Assembly (NCBI GenBank): GCA_000342265.1
Contig: CP004348.1
Location: 434,001 to 498,000, forward strand
Origin: a beta proteobacterium CB
GTDB taxonomy: Bacteria; Pseudomonadota; Gammaproteobacteria; Burkholderiales; Burkholderiaceae
Direction of reading: 5' to 3'
Length of the DNA stretch: 64,000 bases
How positions within the stretch are numbered: position 1 is the first letter of the stretch; the number at the start of each line of letters is the position of its first letter. Position numbers and translations under genes: made by a program. This document shows, piece after piece, positions 13,018 through 23,086 of the stretch. A model generated the notes under the pieces. It was not told where the DNA came from and ran no database searches. It saw only the letters and a list, made by a program, of their open reading frames with translations.

Positions 13018-14295
13018 TTATTTAACTGCTCGATAGCCGATATCTTTTCGATATTGCATGCCATCAAACTGGATTTTAGAAATAGCTTCGTACGCTTTTT
13101 GCTGGGCGCCACGAACAGTATCCGACAAACCTACTACGCACATGACGCGACCACCTGAGGTGAGTAGCTTTCCATCTTGCAACTTGGTACCAGCATGAAA
13201 GGTCAATTGATCTTCAGTGTTAGCAGGAATGCCAGTAATGACATCACCGTTGCGCGGAGTATCTGGATAATTATGTGCTGCAAGCACTACGCCTAATGCA
13301 GTTCGACGATCCCAATCCAATTCCACTTCATTTAAGGTGCCGTCAATCGCATGATCTAGTGCATTAACTAAATCACTGCGTAGGCGCGCCATGATGGGTT
13401 GCGTTTCTGGATCACCCATGCGGCAATTAAATTCTAAAGTCTTGATCTTGCCGTCAGGAGAAATCATGAGACCCGCATAGAGAAAGCCTGTGTAAGGAAT
13501 CCCATCAGCCTCCATACCTTTGACTGTAGGCATGATGACTTCACGCAAAGCACGCGCATGAATTTCTGGGGTGACAACTGGAGCAGGAGAGTACGCACCC
13601 ATGCCGCCAGTATTGGGGCCTTGATCAGCATCGAGTAGACGTTTGTGATCTTGACTGGTGGCTAAGGCTAAAACATGTTTGCCATCTACGAGGACGATGA
13701 AGCTTGCTTCCTCACCTGTTAGAAATTCCTCAATCACTACACGTGCGCCTGCATTACCTAGCTTGTTGTCAGCGAGCATCATGTCGACAGCTGCATGAGC
13801 TTCTGCTAAATCCATTGCTACAACTACACCCTTGCCTGCAGCTAGGCCATCCGCCTTGATAACGATCGGCGCGCCTTTTGCATCAATATAGGCATGTGCC
13901 TCTAATGCATTTGAAAAGGTCTGGTATTCAGCCGTTGGAATGCCGTGGCGTTTCATGAAAGCTTTGGAGAAATCTTTTGATGACTCTAATTGAGCTGCTA
14001 GTTGGGTTGGTCCAAATATGCGCAATCCGTTATTGCGAAACACGTCTACGATGCCGGCAGCCAATGGAGCCTCTGGACCAACTACGGTTAGATGAATTTT
14101 TTCGCGCTTGGCAAAGTCTGCTAATTCTTGAAGGTCGGAAATGGGAAGGTTTTGAATGCCCGCAGCAGCTTGCTTTGCAGTGGCAGTGCCACCGTTGCCT
14201 GGCGCTACATAGACGGTTTGCACCTGCGGGGATTGGGCTAGTTTCCATGCCAATGCGTGTTCGCGACCACCGGATCCAATTAAAAGAATTTTCAT
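13018..14295 (-). CDS. purD: Phosphoribosylamine-glycine ligase
   Basis: 425 aa GAR synthetase, second step of de novo purine synthesis, an ATP-grasp enzyme. It opens MKILLIGSGGREHALAWKLA with VYVAPGNGGT, has the ATP-grasp loop IVIKADGLAAGKGVVVA, and the signature NCRMGDPETQP near residue 290. Length is standard. It is followed 41 bases later by hemF in the same direction and preceded by yebC with a gap of about 46 bases, so it probably sits early in the housekeeping operon. Confidence 0.97.
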   Translation of the reverse strand: MKILLIGSGGREHALAWKLAQSPQVQTVYVAPGNGGTATAKQAAAGIQNLPISDLQELADFAKREKIHLTVVGPEAPLAAGIVDVFRNNGLRIFGPTQLAAQLESSKDFSKAFMKRHGIPTAEYQTFSNALEAHAYIDAKGAPIVIKADGLAAGKGVVVAMDLAEAHAAVDMMLADNKLGNAGARVVIEEFLTGEEASFIVLVDGKHVLALATSQDHKRLLDADQGPNTGGMGAYSPAPVVTPEIHARALREVIMPTVKGMEADGIPYTGFLYAGLMISPDGKIKTLEFNCRMGDPETQPIMARLRSDLVNALDHAIDGTLNEVELDWDRRTALGVVLAAHNYPDTPRNGDVITGIPANTEDQLTFHAGTKLQDGKLLTSGGRVMCVVGLSDTVRGAQQKAYEAISKIQFDGMQYRKDIGYRAVK

Positions 14296-14341
14296 AAAGA
14301 ACTAAAAGAGAGATTGATAAAAAGATTTAGGGTTTGATCGA

Positions 14342-15061
14342 TTACAAAGAGGCATTCGTAAATACTTCTTGTACATCATCTAAGTTCTCCAGCGCATCCA
14401 ATAGTTTTTGCATGCTTTCAGCTTGCTCGCCCTCGAACTCAGTTTCCGTTTCAGGGCGCATCGTCACGGTAGCAATTTCAGCTTTTAACCCTGCCTGAAT
14501 GAGCACATCCTGCACTCTTGGAAAATCGGGAACTGGGGTAAGAACCTCCAGCGAACCATCCTCATGCGTAATCACATCTTCTGCGCCAGCATCTAGCGCA
14601 ATTTCCATGAGTTGATCTTCATTGGTACCTGGGGCAAATATCATTTGGCCACAATGCTTAAACATAAAAGCAACGGAACCCTCGGCGCCCATATTTCCAC
14701 CATTTTTTGCAAATGCATGGCGTACTTCAGCAACAGTCCGAGTACGGTTATCGGTCAGGCAGTCAACGATGATGGCAGCTCCATTGAGGCCGTAACCTTC
14801 GTAACGAATTTCTTCATAGTTAACGCCCTCGAGCGAGCCTGTACCGCGTTGAATTGCCCGTTGCACATTGTCATTAGGCATATTGGCATCTTTGGCCTTA
14901 TCAATTGCCAGGCGCAAACGGGGGTTCGTAGCGATATCTCCGCCACCCAATTTCGCTGCAACCGTGATTTCTTTGATGAGTTTGGTCCAAATCTTGCCGC
15001 GCTTTTCGTCTTGACGACCTTTGCGGTGCTGAATATTGGCCCATTTCGAATGGCCGGCCAT
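14342..15061 (-). CDS. yebC: YebC/PmpR family protein
   Basis: 239 aa, starting with the invariant [20 protein letters not shown] and containing [30 protein letters not shown] and [15 protein letters not shown]. Family members were long called transcriptional regulators; some recent work connects them with relief of ribosome stalling. Length and all three domains are intact. It is the first gene of the minus-strand run leading into purD; the tRNA-Leu gene lies 141 bases away on the other strand. Confidence 0.96.
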   Translation of the reverse strand: MAGHSKWANIQHRKGRQDEKRGKIWTKLIKEITVAAKLGGGDIATNPRLRLAIDKAKDANMPNDNVQRAIQRGTGSLEGVNYEEIRYEGYGLNGAAIIVDCLTDNRTRTVAEVRHAFAKNGGNMGAEGSVAFMFKHCGQMIFAPGTNEDQLMEIALDAGAEDVITHEDGSLEVLTPVPDFPRVQDVLIQAGLKAEIATVTMRPETETEFEGEQAESMQKLLDALENLDDVQEVFTNASL

Positions 15062-15177
15062 ACGGGTAAGTCCTTTTGAGTAATGTGGCTTGAAGTCGTC
15101 ATTTTAAGGGCTTCTTAGGCTAAGAATGGGGGTGACACAACTTTTTTGTTACACTCTCACCTCTTAGTTAGTTTCAA

Positions 15178-15195
15178 TGCAGTTTTTCCACTGCA
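15178..15195 (+). repeat. Inverted repeat in the pre-tRNA leader
   Basis: TGCAGT (15178-15183) and ACTGCA (15190-15195) can form a perfect six-base-pair hairpin with a TTTTCC loop, ending 7 bases before the mature tRNA-Leu 5' end. It may act as a leader structure for tRNA processing or be accidental. Confidence 0.4.
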
Positions 15196-15202
15196 AACAC
15201 CT

Positions 15203-15287
15203 GCCCCGGTGATGGAATTGGTAGACGTGCCGGACTCAAAATCCGGTGCCGCAAGGCGTGGCGGTTCAAGTCCGCCCCGGGGCACCA
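15203..15287 (+). tRNA. tRNA-Leu (anticodon CAA)
   Basis: 85 bases with a full cloverleaf. The acceptor stem GCCCCGG pairs with CCGGGGC, followed by discriminator A and an encoded CCA. The D-loop has TGGAATTGGTAGAC, the anticodon arm CCGGA-CTCAAAA-TCCGG reads CAA (Leu, UUG codons), a class II variable arm TGCCGCAAGGCGT is present, and the T-arm holds GGTTCAAGTCC. It is the only tRNA gene seen in the window. No integrase or direct repeat adjoins it, so there is no sign of island insertion here. Confidence 0.97.
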
Positions 15288-15328
15288 TCTCAAATGGTTG
15301 TTATTTACGCCTCGAGATGCTCGAAACC

Positions 15329-16270
15329 TTAAATCTCGTAAGTTTCTGACTCGCTATTCATGGCTTGCTCAACAATTTTCTTGGTTAATGTTGGCGAGAA
15401 CAGTTCGATGAAGGTATACACAAAAGAGCGTAAATAAGCTCCTTGCTTTACGCCTAAATGGGTCACGTTATTTCCAAACAAATGCCCAACTGGAATCACT
15501 CGAAGATTGCGATCTCGATCAGCGTCATAGGCTAACCCCGCGACAATTCCCACACCCATGCCAGTTTCAACATATGTCTTGATCACGTCGGCATCAATTG
15601 CTTCCAAAATAATATCGGGGCTCAGATTGCGTTGTGCAAATGCAGCATCAATCTTGCTGCGACCTGCGAATGCTTTGTCGTACGTTATTAATGGGTACTT
15701 TGCTATTTCTTCTAAGGTGATAGTTGACTGATTCAAAAGGGGGTGACTCAGCGGCACCATGATGACGTGTTGCCATTGGTAGCCCGGGAGTGCCAACACG
15801 CCAGGGGTATTGGCAATGCCTTCGGTTGCTATTGCGATATCAGCCCGATCATGAATGAGCAACTCCGCAATTTGACCTGGGCTTCCTTGCTGAATGCTGA
15901 CTCGCACCTTCGGAAAGCGCTTTGTAAATTCAGTAAGCACTTTAGGTAAGGCGTAACGGGCTTGGGTATGGGTTGTGGCAATGACAAAGTTACCCTGATC
16001 TTGGCTTGCAAAGTCTTTACCTACTCTTCGCAAGGTTTCCACCTCATCCAGAATGCGCTCAATCGAGGCAAGGATGCGCTTACCTGGCTCAGTCAAGGAG
16101 CGGATGCGCTTGCCATGGCGACGAAATATCTCCACACCCAGTTCATCCTCAAGTTCAATAATGGCTTTGGAGACTCCGGGCTGAGAGGTGAAGAGTGCCT
16201 TCGCTGCCGAAGTCAGATTGAAATTCTGTCGTACAGCTTCGCGAACAAATCGAAATTGGTGCAAATTCAT
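15329..16270 (-). CDS. cysB: CysB-type LysR family transcriptional regulator
   Basis: 313 aa LysR regulator of the CysB/Cbl type. The N-terminal winged helix-turn-helix runs MNLHQFRFVREAVRQNFNLT through AAKALFTSQPGVSKAIIELE; the effector domain includes IATTHTQARYALP and the ETGMGVGIVAG motif typical of CysB, which binds O-acetylserine or related signals to control sulfate assimilation. No sulfate assimilation gene adjoins it. Its upstream region (16271-16332) is AT-rich with a TATATC-6-GATATA dyad that could be an autoregulatory site. CysB and Cbl are hard to separate by eye. Confidence 0.85.
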   Translation of the reverse strand: MNLHQFRFVREAVRQNFNLTSAAKALFTSQPGVSKAIIELEDELGVEIFRRHGKRIRSLTEPGKRILASIERILDEVETLRRVGKDFASQDQGNFVIATTHTQARYALPKVLTEFTKRFPKVRVSIQQGSPGQIAELLIHDRADIAIATEGIANTPGVLALPGYQWQHVIMVPLSHPLLNQSTITLEEIAKYPLITYDKAFAGRSKIDAAFAQRNLSPDIILEAIDADVIKTYVETGMGVGIVAGLAYDADRDRNLRVIPVGHLFGNNVTHLGVKQGAYLRSFVYTFIELFSPTLTKKIVEQAMNSESETYEI

Positions 16271-16332
16271 ATGGATTCCATTCTTTATATCAACTGCGAT
16301 ATAGGAATCAAATTCTATATGATTTTGAGGTA

Positions 16333-17487
16333 TTAAGCTCTAGATACCCAACGTAAACCCACAATCGCCAAAATGAAATACAGCAATGGGGGTGTGAGGG
16401 CGGTAAGCAAGGCAGGCCAAGAGCCCAGAAGCCCCACATTTGAGAAGAGTGAGTTAAAAAGTTGAAAACTCATGCCCAGCATGATGCCGCCAAAGACCTT
16501 AATGCCAACGCTGCCTGCCCGAACTTTTAGGTAGGCGAATGGAAGGGCCAGTGCCAGCATGACAAAGATAGTGAATGGATAGATAACTTTTTTCCAGAAC
16601 GCAATGGAGTGCCGCTGCGCATCTTGTTTGTTGTCTCTTAAATGAGAAATAAAGCGACCCAAACTAAAGATCGACATTTTTTCTGGGCTGACCAAAAGTA
16701 CGCTCAAAATTTGTGGCGTGACTTCAGAATCTAAGCTGACGATTGGGTGCGAGAAAGTTTGTGCTGAATAGACTGGGTTCAATGGATCAGCCTGCTTGGC
16801 TTCTTTGAAGCGAGTTTCTGTGACGTCATCCAGAATCCAAGTTCCGGTTTGATCAAAGCGTCCAGATACGGCACTCCGAATGGAGAGTAGGCGATACGCA
16901 TCATCAAACTCATACATCCGAATATTTTTGATTTCGTTGTCTTGTTCAATTTTGCCCACGTTGACATAACGAACCCCTGGCCTAATGGGCCCACTGCCAT
17001 CCTCATCACGCAAGCGATCTTTTACCCACACTCCAGTTTTGAATTGAGAGCTATAGGATGAGCCTAAAGCCTTCATACGAATCTGATCAGATAAATTTTC
17101 GGTATACGGGCCCAGCCATTCGCTCATCACGAGCGTAACAATCACCAGTGGTAATGAAATCTTGGCTAGAGTAGTTAAGCCTCTGCGCATATCCAATCCA
17201 GCAATACGCAAAATCGTGAACTCGGACTGGCTAGCTAGCATCGCAAATACATAAATGCTCCCAATCAAACCGGCGATTGGAATGATCTCGGAAATACGAC
17301 TAGGTGCCTTTAATAAAACGTGTAGCAATGCTAAGGGGAGGGTATATTGCCCTTTAACCGATCCAAGCTCGCTCAGGATGTCAAAAAATAAAAATAGCGC
17401 TACCAAAGCAAACAGGATGAAGCCAAAAGCGGCATAAATCTGCTTCGCTAAGTAGCGTTCAAATATGTAGGGGAATAGATATTTCAT
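16333..17487 (-). CDS. lptG: LPS export permease LptG
   Basis: 384 aa YjgP/YjgQ family permease. It has three N-terminal membrane helices (IFERYLAKQIYAAFGFILFA onward), a periplasmic beta-jellyroll domain at about residues 130-280, and three C-terminal helices (FTIFVMLALALPFAYLKV near residue 300). Together with LptF and the LptB ATPase it extracts LPS from the inner membrane and feeds the LptC-A-D bridge. The start overlaps the lptF stop by four bases (ATGA). It is separated by about 60 bases from the cysB-like gene downstream. Confidence 0.94.
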   Translation of the reverse strand: MKYLFPYIFERYLAKQIYAAFGFILFALVALFLFFDILSELGSVKGQYTLPLALLHVLLKAPSRISEIIPIAGLIGSIYVFAMLASQSEFTILRIAGLDMRRGLTTLAKISLPLVIVTLVMSEWLGPYTENLSDQIRMKALGSSYSSQFKTGVWVKDRLRDEDGSGPIRPGVRYVNVGKIEQDNEIKNIRMYEFDDAYRLLSIRSAVSGRFDQTGTWILDDVTETRFKEAKQADPLNPVYSAQTFSHPIVSLDSEVTPQILSVLLVSPEKMSIFSLGRFISHLRDNKQDAQRHSIAFWKKVIYPFTIFVMLALALPFAYLKVRAGSVGIKVFGGIMLGMSFQLFNSLFSNVGLLGSWPALLTALTPPLLYFILAIVGLRWVSRA

Positions 17488-18599
17488 CTATTGGCCAAGA
17501 ACGAGGGTAGCTGACGGCGCCACCATTTCAACGATGGGTTGATACGGTTGCGAATGAGTAAAAAGGCAATGCCAAAGGCCAGGGCATGTATGGGCCAAGC
17601 CGCTACAAAAACATTCACCTTGCCTTGAGATACTAGGTTTTGAGTGAGGTTTAGGAGATTGCTATAGATGAGATAAATCAGAACGGCATAAAACATCGCA
17701 GTGTAGTTACCTAGCCTTGGATTGACATAGGCAAGCGGGATGGCAATGAGTACCAAACCTAATGCCATAAACGGCAAGCCAATACGCCAGAGTAGCTCAG
17801 CGTAATTTGGATTTATCACAGCCGGATTGGAATCATTCACAAGTTCCGAGACTGTTTTCTCTCGATCACGTGGCGCTGGATCGAGCGCACTTTTACTTTG
17901 AATGTGCGTACTGTACTCAGTAAATTCTAAAATTCTGAAATCCGGTTGCGTAGGGAGTCCTTCATAACGACGACCATTATTTAGCACGATTGATTTTCCG
18001 CTTCCCTCCGCATTCTCAATAAATCCAGTGGAGGCAACAGCAACACTTAATCGCCCATTTTTGGTTTCTGCGGCAAAGATATTTTTTACTTCACTTTTAT
18101 CAACATCCAACTCTTCGATAAAAAATACACGCTCTGCTTTGGCCGATTCTCTAAACTGGCCTGCAGCAACCATAGAGACATCACTACGTTGTTGAAAGCG
18201 TTGGCTAATAATGGTCGATTCGCGATTAGCCCAAGGCCAAACAAAAAGGGCCAGCAGGGCAATAATGACGATGAGGGGTGCTGCAAAGCGTAGGATTGGT
18301 CTAATGAGGCTGGCGATACTCAGGCCGCTGGCAAACCAAACAATCATTTCAGAATCTTTGTACCATCGCACCAGTACTATTAAGACGGCTACAAACAGGG
18401 ATACCGTCAAAAGAACGGCCATATAGCCAAGCGTGGCTAGCGCAATTAGAACGAGAGCATCCTCTGGATTAACGGCTCCATTCGCTGCGAAGCCCAAAAT
18501 TCGAATGACTAGGGTGGTAATCATGATGGTGACCAAGACCAAAAAAACGCCACCAGTCGTAAAACTGAGTTCGCGGCGAAGGGCTTGGTGAAAAATCAT
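17484..18599 (-). CDS. lptF: LPS export permease LptF
   Basis: 371 aa, with the LptF start MIFHQALRRELSFTTGGVFL. Six predicted membrane helices frame a periplasmic domain containing VSMVAAGQFRESAKAERVFF, and the C-terminal helices carry PFMALGLVLIAIPLAYVNPR. It partners LptG in the LptB2FG transporter. It is divergent from pepA with a gap of 118 bases and starts the lptF-lptG operon. Confidence 0.94.
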   Translation of the reverse strand: MIFHQALRRELSFTTGGVFLVLVTIMITTLVIRILGFAANGAVNPEDALVLIALATLGYMAVLLTVSLFVAVLIVLVRWYKDSEMIVWFASGLSIASLIRPILRFAAPLIVIIALLALFVWPWANRESTIISQRFQQRSDVSMVAAGQFRESAKAERVFFIEELDVDKSEVKNIFAAETKNGRLSVAVASTGFIENAEGSGKSIVLNNGRRYEGLPTQPDFRILEFTEYSTHIQSKSALDPAPRDREKTVSELVNDSNPAVINPNYAELLWRIGLPFMALGLVLIAIPLAYVNPRLGNYTAMFYAVLIYLIYSNLLNLTQNLVSQGKVNVFVAAWPIHALAFGIAFLLIRNRINPSLKWWRRQLPSFLANR

Positions 18600-18717
18600 G
18601 AATAGATAGTGGCTTGGCTGTTATTGGCTCACTCAAGATGTGAACCTGCATCTCGGAGGATAATGGATAAACACCCATTTTTTCCCTTGAATTGACTTAA
18701 AAATACCTCAAGACATC

Positions 18718-20319
18718 ATGACTATTCAATTTAGCATCAAGAATTTTGCACAAGCCGACCTGAGTAACCCTAAGCAGCTAAAGGCCAGCCTCATCACTTT
18801 ATTAGGGCAGAGCTCCGATTGCTTGGTTTTGGCCTACTCCAAGGCAGATTTAGATGCTTTGGCAGCAGCCAAATCGAAGTTTGGACTATTAGTTGAGTTA
18901 GATCGCTTGCTTGGCGGCTCTGTCACTCATGCCAATCTGGTTGGTGACCTTGATGCACAGCAAGCATCTGTCTGTGTGCTTCGTGCTGAAAAATCCTGGG
19001 CTACTTCTGGCGTGAAGGTAAAACGCATTCTCTTGGTATCTTTGGGTGACCTTGCTCCTGCTAGCGCACGCAGCCTGACTTCCTATTCAAAAATAGCGCG
19101 TGCTGCTTTGAAGCAGTTGAGCGGCGGTTCTATCCAAAATGCTTTGTGGTTTATTCCGAGCTTCGCCTTGGGTCACCGCGCTGATTTCATGGCCGAAGAA
19201 GTGCGTTTGACGATTCAATATGCAGGCGATCAAGCTTATCGCTTTGGTGTTCGTCAGCCCGCTATGAAGTTCAAGGCCAAAGATAAGGCCGACACCTTTA
19301 CTCACTTAATCTTTGCGGGTAATGACACTTGCGCTAAAGAGCTCAAGGCTGCAGTACCAGAGGGTGCTGCCATGGTTGAGGGTATGAATTTGGCAAAAGA
19401 CCTCGGTAATTTGCCTCCCAATATTTGTACGCCAACTTATTTAGGTAAGGCGGCACAGGGCTTAAGTAAGAAGACCGGCCTTAAGGTGGAAGTCTTGGGA
19501 CGTAAGCAAATTGAAGCCTTGGGAATGGGTTCTTTTTTATCAGTAGCTCAAGGTTCGGATACGCCGCCACAATTTATTGTGATGCGTCATCAAGGCGGTA
19601 AGGCGGGAGAGGCGCCGATTGTATTGGTAGGCAAAGGTATTACTTTCGATACCGGCGGTATTTCTCTAAAGCCTGGTGAGGCTATGGATGAGATGAAGTA
19701 CGACATGTGCGGCGCTGCCTCAGTCATTGGCACAATGTATGCCGCAGCTTTAATGAAGCTGAAAAAAAATGTAATCGGCGTGGTTCCGACTTGTGAAAAT
19801 ATGCCTTCCGGTAATGCCACTCGCCCCGGCGATATTGTGAAGAGTATGTCGGGACAAACAATTGAGATTCTCAATACCGATGCAGAAGGTCGCTTGATTT
19901 TGTGTGATGCCTTAACTTATGTTGAGCGCTTTAAACCTAAGGCTGTAATTGATGTGGCCACCTTAACTGGCGCCTGCATCATTGCATTGGGCCATGTGCA
20001 TAGCGGCGTGTTCTCCGATGATGAGGGTTTAGTTACCGCCCTCACTAAAGCCGGTCATGCCTCTTTGGACACCGTATGGCGCTTGCCTTTAGATCCGGCT
20101 TATCACGAGCAGCTCAAATCCAATTTTGCAGATGTGGCTAACATTGGTGGGCGCCCAGCAGGTAGCGTTACCGCAGCCTGCTTCTTGTCACGCTTTACCG
20201 AAAAATATAAATGGGCTCACTTAGATATTGCTGGAACCGCTTGGAAGAGTGGTGCTGCCAAGGGTTCAACCGGACGTCCAGTACCTTTGCTTGTGAATTA
20301 CTTGTTAGATCAAAAGTAA
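18718..20319 (+). CDS. pepA: Leucyl aminopeptidase (M17)
   Basis: 533 aa cytosolic aminopeptidase with two metal ions per active site. The catalytic C-terminal half has GKGITFDTGGISLKPGE, MKYDMCGAASVIGTM and the M17 signature NTDAEGRLILCDALTY; the N-terminal regulatory domain is present but divergent. In other bacteria PepA also binds DNA, which cannot be judged here. holC follows 16 bases later, the usual neighbour of pepA in Gram-negative bacteria. Confidence 0.96.
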   Translation: MTIQFSIKNFAQADLSNPKQLKASLITLLGQSSDCLVLAYSKADLDALAAAKSKFGLLVELDRLLGGSVTHANLVGDLDAQQASVCVLRAEKSWATSGVKVKRILLVSLGDLAPASARSLTSYSKIARAALKQLSGGSIQNALWFIPSFALGHRADFMAEEVRLTIQYAGDQAYRFGVRQPAMKFKAKDKADTFTHLIFAGNDTCAKELKAAVPEGAAMVEGMNLAKDLGNLPPNICTPTYLGKAAQGLSKKTGLKVEVLGRKQIEALGMGSFLSVAQGSDTPPQFIVMRHQGGKAGEAPIVLVGKGITFDTGGISLKPGEAMDEMKYDMCGAASVIGTMYAAALMKLKKNVIGVVPTCENMPSGNATRPGDIVKSMSGQTIEILNTDAEGRLILCDALTYVERFKPKAVIDVATLTGACIIALGHVHSGVFSDDEGLVTALTKAGHASLDTVWRLPLDPAYHEQLKSNFADVANIGGRPAGSVTAACFLSRFTEKYKWAHLDIAGTAWKSGAAKGSTGRPVPLLVNYLLDQK

Positions 20320-20335
20320 GCGCAGAAAGTAATTC

Positions 20336-20800
20336 ATGGCCCGTATTGATTTTCATAGCAACGTTAGCGATAAGCTGGAATACGCTTGCCGCTTAACGCG
20401 TAAGATCTGGAGCGCTACACCTGCTGGCGAGCCTGTGCGTAATGTTGTGATGGTGGGTGAGAGAGCGGATCTCAAAAAGTTAGATGAGCTTCTGTGGGCA
20501 TTTAGTGCAACCGATTTCTTGCCCCATTGTTTTATTGAGGATGAGACTGCAATTGATACGCCCATATTGCTAACAGAGCACTTTCTGTCATCTGCTTTGT
20601 CTCAGTTGCCGCATGCGGATGTATTGATTCACCTGGGCATGAAAATGCCATCCGATGTTCCAGCCTTGCTCGCTCGTTTTCCTCGAGTAGTTGAGGTTGT
20701 CACCATCAATGAAGCCGAGCGCCTTGCAGGTCGTGAGCGATATAAGGCTTATCGTGACTTGGGTCATGAGCTGCATAATTTTGATCAATCTAAAGCGTGA
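20336..20800 (+). CDS. holC: DNA polymerase III subunit chi
   Basis: 154 aa HolC, the clamp-loader accessory subunit that links the clamp loader (through psi) to single-stranded DNA-binding protein. Family features include the N-terminal ARIDFHSNVSDKLEYACRLT, a HolC-like LPHCFIEDE segment, and the C-terminal RVVEVVTINEAERLAGRERY. Location between pepA and lgt, 16 bases after pepA, supports the call. Sequence conservation of chi is low in general. Confidence 0.9.
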   Translation: MARIDFHSNVSDKLEYACRLTRKIWSATPAGEPVRNVVMVGERADLKKLDELLWAFSATDFLPHCFIEDETAIDTPILLTEHFLSSALSQLPHADVLIHLGMKMPSDVPALLARFPRVVEVVTINEAERLAGRERYKAYRDLGHELHNFDQSKA

Positions 20801-20818
20801 TTACTGATTACTCCAGGC

Positions 20819-21616
20819 ATGTTGATTCATCCAGAATTTGATCCTGCTGCAATTCGGATTGGCTCATTTGCCATTCACTGGTATGGCTTGATGTATCTCC
20901 TGGCCTTCACCCAATTTTTATTGTTGGGTCGTCTGCGCATCCGTGCTCCGCGATATCAGTCTTTGGGTTGGTCATACAAGGATCTTGAGGATCTTCTATT
21001 TGCTGGTGTTTTAGGTGTAGTGCTCGGCGGACGCTTGGGTTACACCTTGTTTTATATGCCAGGCTACTATCTCGCAAATCCTTTGAGTGTCTTCAAGATA
21101 TGGGAAGGTGGCATGTCTTTTCACGGCGGCCTTCTAGGCGTCTTATTGGCTTTGCTCTGGTTTGCCCATCGTCGCAAGGTTTCATTCTTTGTTGTGAGTG
21201 ATTTAGTTGCGCCGCTTGTTCCATTTGGTTTGGCATTTGGCCGCCTGGGTAATTTCATTAATGGCGAGTTATGGGGAAGGCCAACAGACCTACCTTGGGC
21301 CATGGTATTTCCAATGGTGGATTCCATTCCACGCCACCCCTCCCAGATTTACCAATTCTTAGGTGAGGGAATTTGCCTGGGAGTCATTCTCTGGATTTAT
21401 TCCAGCAAGCCGCGCAGGGTGGGTCAAATATCAGGTCTATTTTTGCTTGGTTATGGCCTGTGCCGCTTCTTGGCGGAGTTTGCTCGTGAGCCAGATGCCT
21501 TCTTAGGTCTCTTGGGCCTCGGTCTATCCATGGGGCAGTGGCTTTCTTTACCCATGATTATTTTTGGAATTTACCTTATAGTTAGAGTAAATACGAAAAA
21601 AGGCGCTTATCAGTAG
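20819..21616 (+). CDS. lgt: Prolipoprotein diacylglyceryl transferase
   Basis: 265 aa inner-membrane enzyme that moves diacylglycerol from phosphatidylglycerol to the lipobox cysteine of prolipoproteins. Key motifs are [38 protein letters not shown] and the Lgt signature [16 protein letters not shown]. About seven membrane helices are evident. It is close behind holC (18 bases) and probably cotranscribed with it. Confidence 0.96.
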   Translation: MLIHPEFDPAAIRIGSFAIHWYGLMYLLAFTQFLLLGRLRIRAPRYQSLGWSYKDLEDLLFAGVLGVVLGGRLGYTLFYMPGYYLANPLSVFKIWEGGMSFHGGLLGVLLALLWFAHRRKVSFFVVSDLVAPLVPFGLAFGRLGNFINGELWGRPTDLPWAMVFPMVDSIPRHPSQIYQFLGEGICLGVILWIYSSKPRRVGQISGLFLLGYGLCRFLAEFAREPDAFLGLLGLGLSMGQWLSLPMIIFGIYLIVRVNTKKGAYQ

Positions 21617-21644
21617 TTAAAAATCAGGTTTTCTAGGTCTTTTG

Positions 21645-21668
21645 TAGTCAATTCCCTGAATTTGACTA
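21645..21668. promoter_or_regulatory. Dyad upstream of malonyl-CoA decarboxylase, possible operator
   Basis: TAGTCAA (21645-21651) and TTGACTA (21662-21668) are perfect inverted repeats with a ten-base spacer that itself contains TTC/GAA. It lies in the 129-base gap between lgt and the malonyl-CoA decarboxylase gene and shares AGTCAAT with a second dyad at 23125-23140. An operator for a malonate regulator is an inference; no regulator gene is adjacent. Confidence 0.4.
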
Positions 21669-21745
21669 AGTTACCCAGTAAAACATTGGTTTTTAACTGA
21701 AATTGCCTAATTTTTGAGTATTTTTACTTAAACTGAAAGAAATTC

Positions 21746-23050
21746 ATGCTGGAAAAGTTAACAAAAGCTCGAAATTTGTCCAAGGCAAATAACGCGATTA
21801 AGCGTTTGATATCCGAGCGAGGCGAATCTAATGCGCTCAGCATGGCAGATGATGTGGTCAACAACTACCGCAAGCTAGCAAAAGATCAGTACGTTTCCTT
21901 TTTTAACTTTTTGTTTGAGAAGCTGAATCCTCAGGCAGATGCGGTGCTCAAAGCGGCGCAAAATTTTGTTGCGGACTCCAGTGCGCGCAATTACATCCAG
22001 TTACAAAAGGTTTCTGAATCTCCTCGTCAGGAATTTTTTCGTCGCTTAAATCGTGCCAGCAATGGTACTGCCGCGGTAGTTCAGATGCGACGAGATCTGT
22101 TGCAGTTGCTGGATAAAAAACCAGAGTTAGCTGCGGTGGATTTTGATATGCGCCATCTGCTGTCCTCTTGGTTTAACCCAGGCTTTTTGAAAATGCATCA
22201 GGTCGACTGGAAGTCTCCAGCAGAGGTGCTTGAGAAGTTAATTAAACATGAAGCGGTTCATGCTATTGATGGCTGGGATGACTTACGTCGTCGCCTGCAG
22301 CCAGATCGTCGTTGCTTTGCTTTCTTTCACCCGCAGCTACCAAGTGAGCCCTTGATCTTCGTGGAGGTTGCACTCCTCCCTGAAATTCCAACGGTGATCA
22401 CACCATTGGTTGATAAAAAAGCAGAAACGGTAGACCAGCCCTCTCAATATAAGGTTGCCGTCTTTTATTCCATCAGCAACTGTGAGCCTGGTCTTCGCGG
22501 CGTATCTATGGGCAACTTCTTGATTAAGCGGGTAGCAGAACAATTGCATGCTGAATTCCCTGGAATCAAAACCTTTGTCACTTTATCGCCCATTCCAGGG
22601 TTTATGGATTGGGTTGCGGCTGGCGCTAATTTAGGTGAAGGCGTACCTGCGGAGCGCTTGAAGCCGAATCTGAAGGCGGTACGTGATGCTGCTTTGGCGC
22701 TTTTAAAGCTCGATAGTCAGTCTTGGAGTGAGCGATTGGCTGGTGGTTGGCATCCTGATCTAGCCCCCGAAAAGGAAAAAGAGGCCCTGCTTTCATTGGC
22801 GAGCATGTATTTGGGACTTGCCTCAACTGGGCGCGATGGCAATCCTGTAGCGAAGTTTCACCTCGGCAATGGGGCAAAGTTACATCTTATTAACTGGGCA
22901 GGGGATTTATCGCGTAAAGGTTTGCGCCAATCTGCCGGTCTGATGGTGAACTATTTATATGACTTGGGAAGCGTAGAGGACAATCATGAGCGTTTTGCCA
23001 ATGGAGAAATCGTCTACTCTAGAGCGGTAGGTCGCCTGATGGCGCCCTAG
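21746..23050 (+). CDS. Malonyl-CoA decarboxylase
   Basis: 434 aa, converting malonyl-CoA to acetyl-CoA and CO2. The protein has the MCD layout: an N-terminal helical domain and a C-terminal GNAT-like catalytic domain. Clear family stretches are KLIKHEAVHAIDGWDDLRRR, CFAFFHPQLPSEPLIFVEVA, FYSISNCEPGLRGVSMGNFL and the catalytic-site segment FVTLSPIPGFMDW. No organelle targeting sequence is expected or seen. The two following genes complete a malonate route: synthetase makes malonyl-CoA, this enzyme decarboxylates it. The rhizobial counterpart is called MatA. Confidence 0.93.
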   Translation: MLEKLTKARNLSKANNAIKRLISERGESNALSMADDVVNNYRKLAKDQYVSFFNFLFEKLNPQADAVLKAAQNFVADSSARNYIQLQKVSESPRQEFFRRLNRASNGTAAVVQMRRDLLQLLDKKPELAAVDFDMRHLLSSWFNPGFLKMHQVDWKSPAEVLEKLIKHEAVHAIDGWDDLRRRLQPDRRCFAFFHPQLPSEPLIFVEVALLPEIPTVITPLVDKKAETVDQPSQYKVAVFYSISNCEPGLRGVSMGNFLIKRVAEQLHAEFPGIKTFVTLSPIPGFMDWVAAGANLGEGVPAERLKPNLKAVRDAALALLKLDSQSWSERLAGGWHPDLAPEKEKEALLSLASMYLGLASTGRDGNPVAKFHLGNGAKLHLINWAGDLSRKGLRQSAGLMVNYLYDLGSVEDNHERFANGEIVYSRAVGRLMAP

Positions 23051-23086
23051 TGTTTTCCCTTGTATCGACTTTTGCAGTAAGTGTTA

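Noticed and set aside
15203..15287. tRNA-Leu as an integration site for a mobile element
   Set aside because: No integrase, no direct repeat of the tRNA 3' end, and ordinary core genes on both sides.
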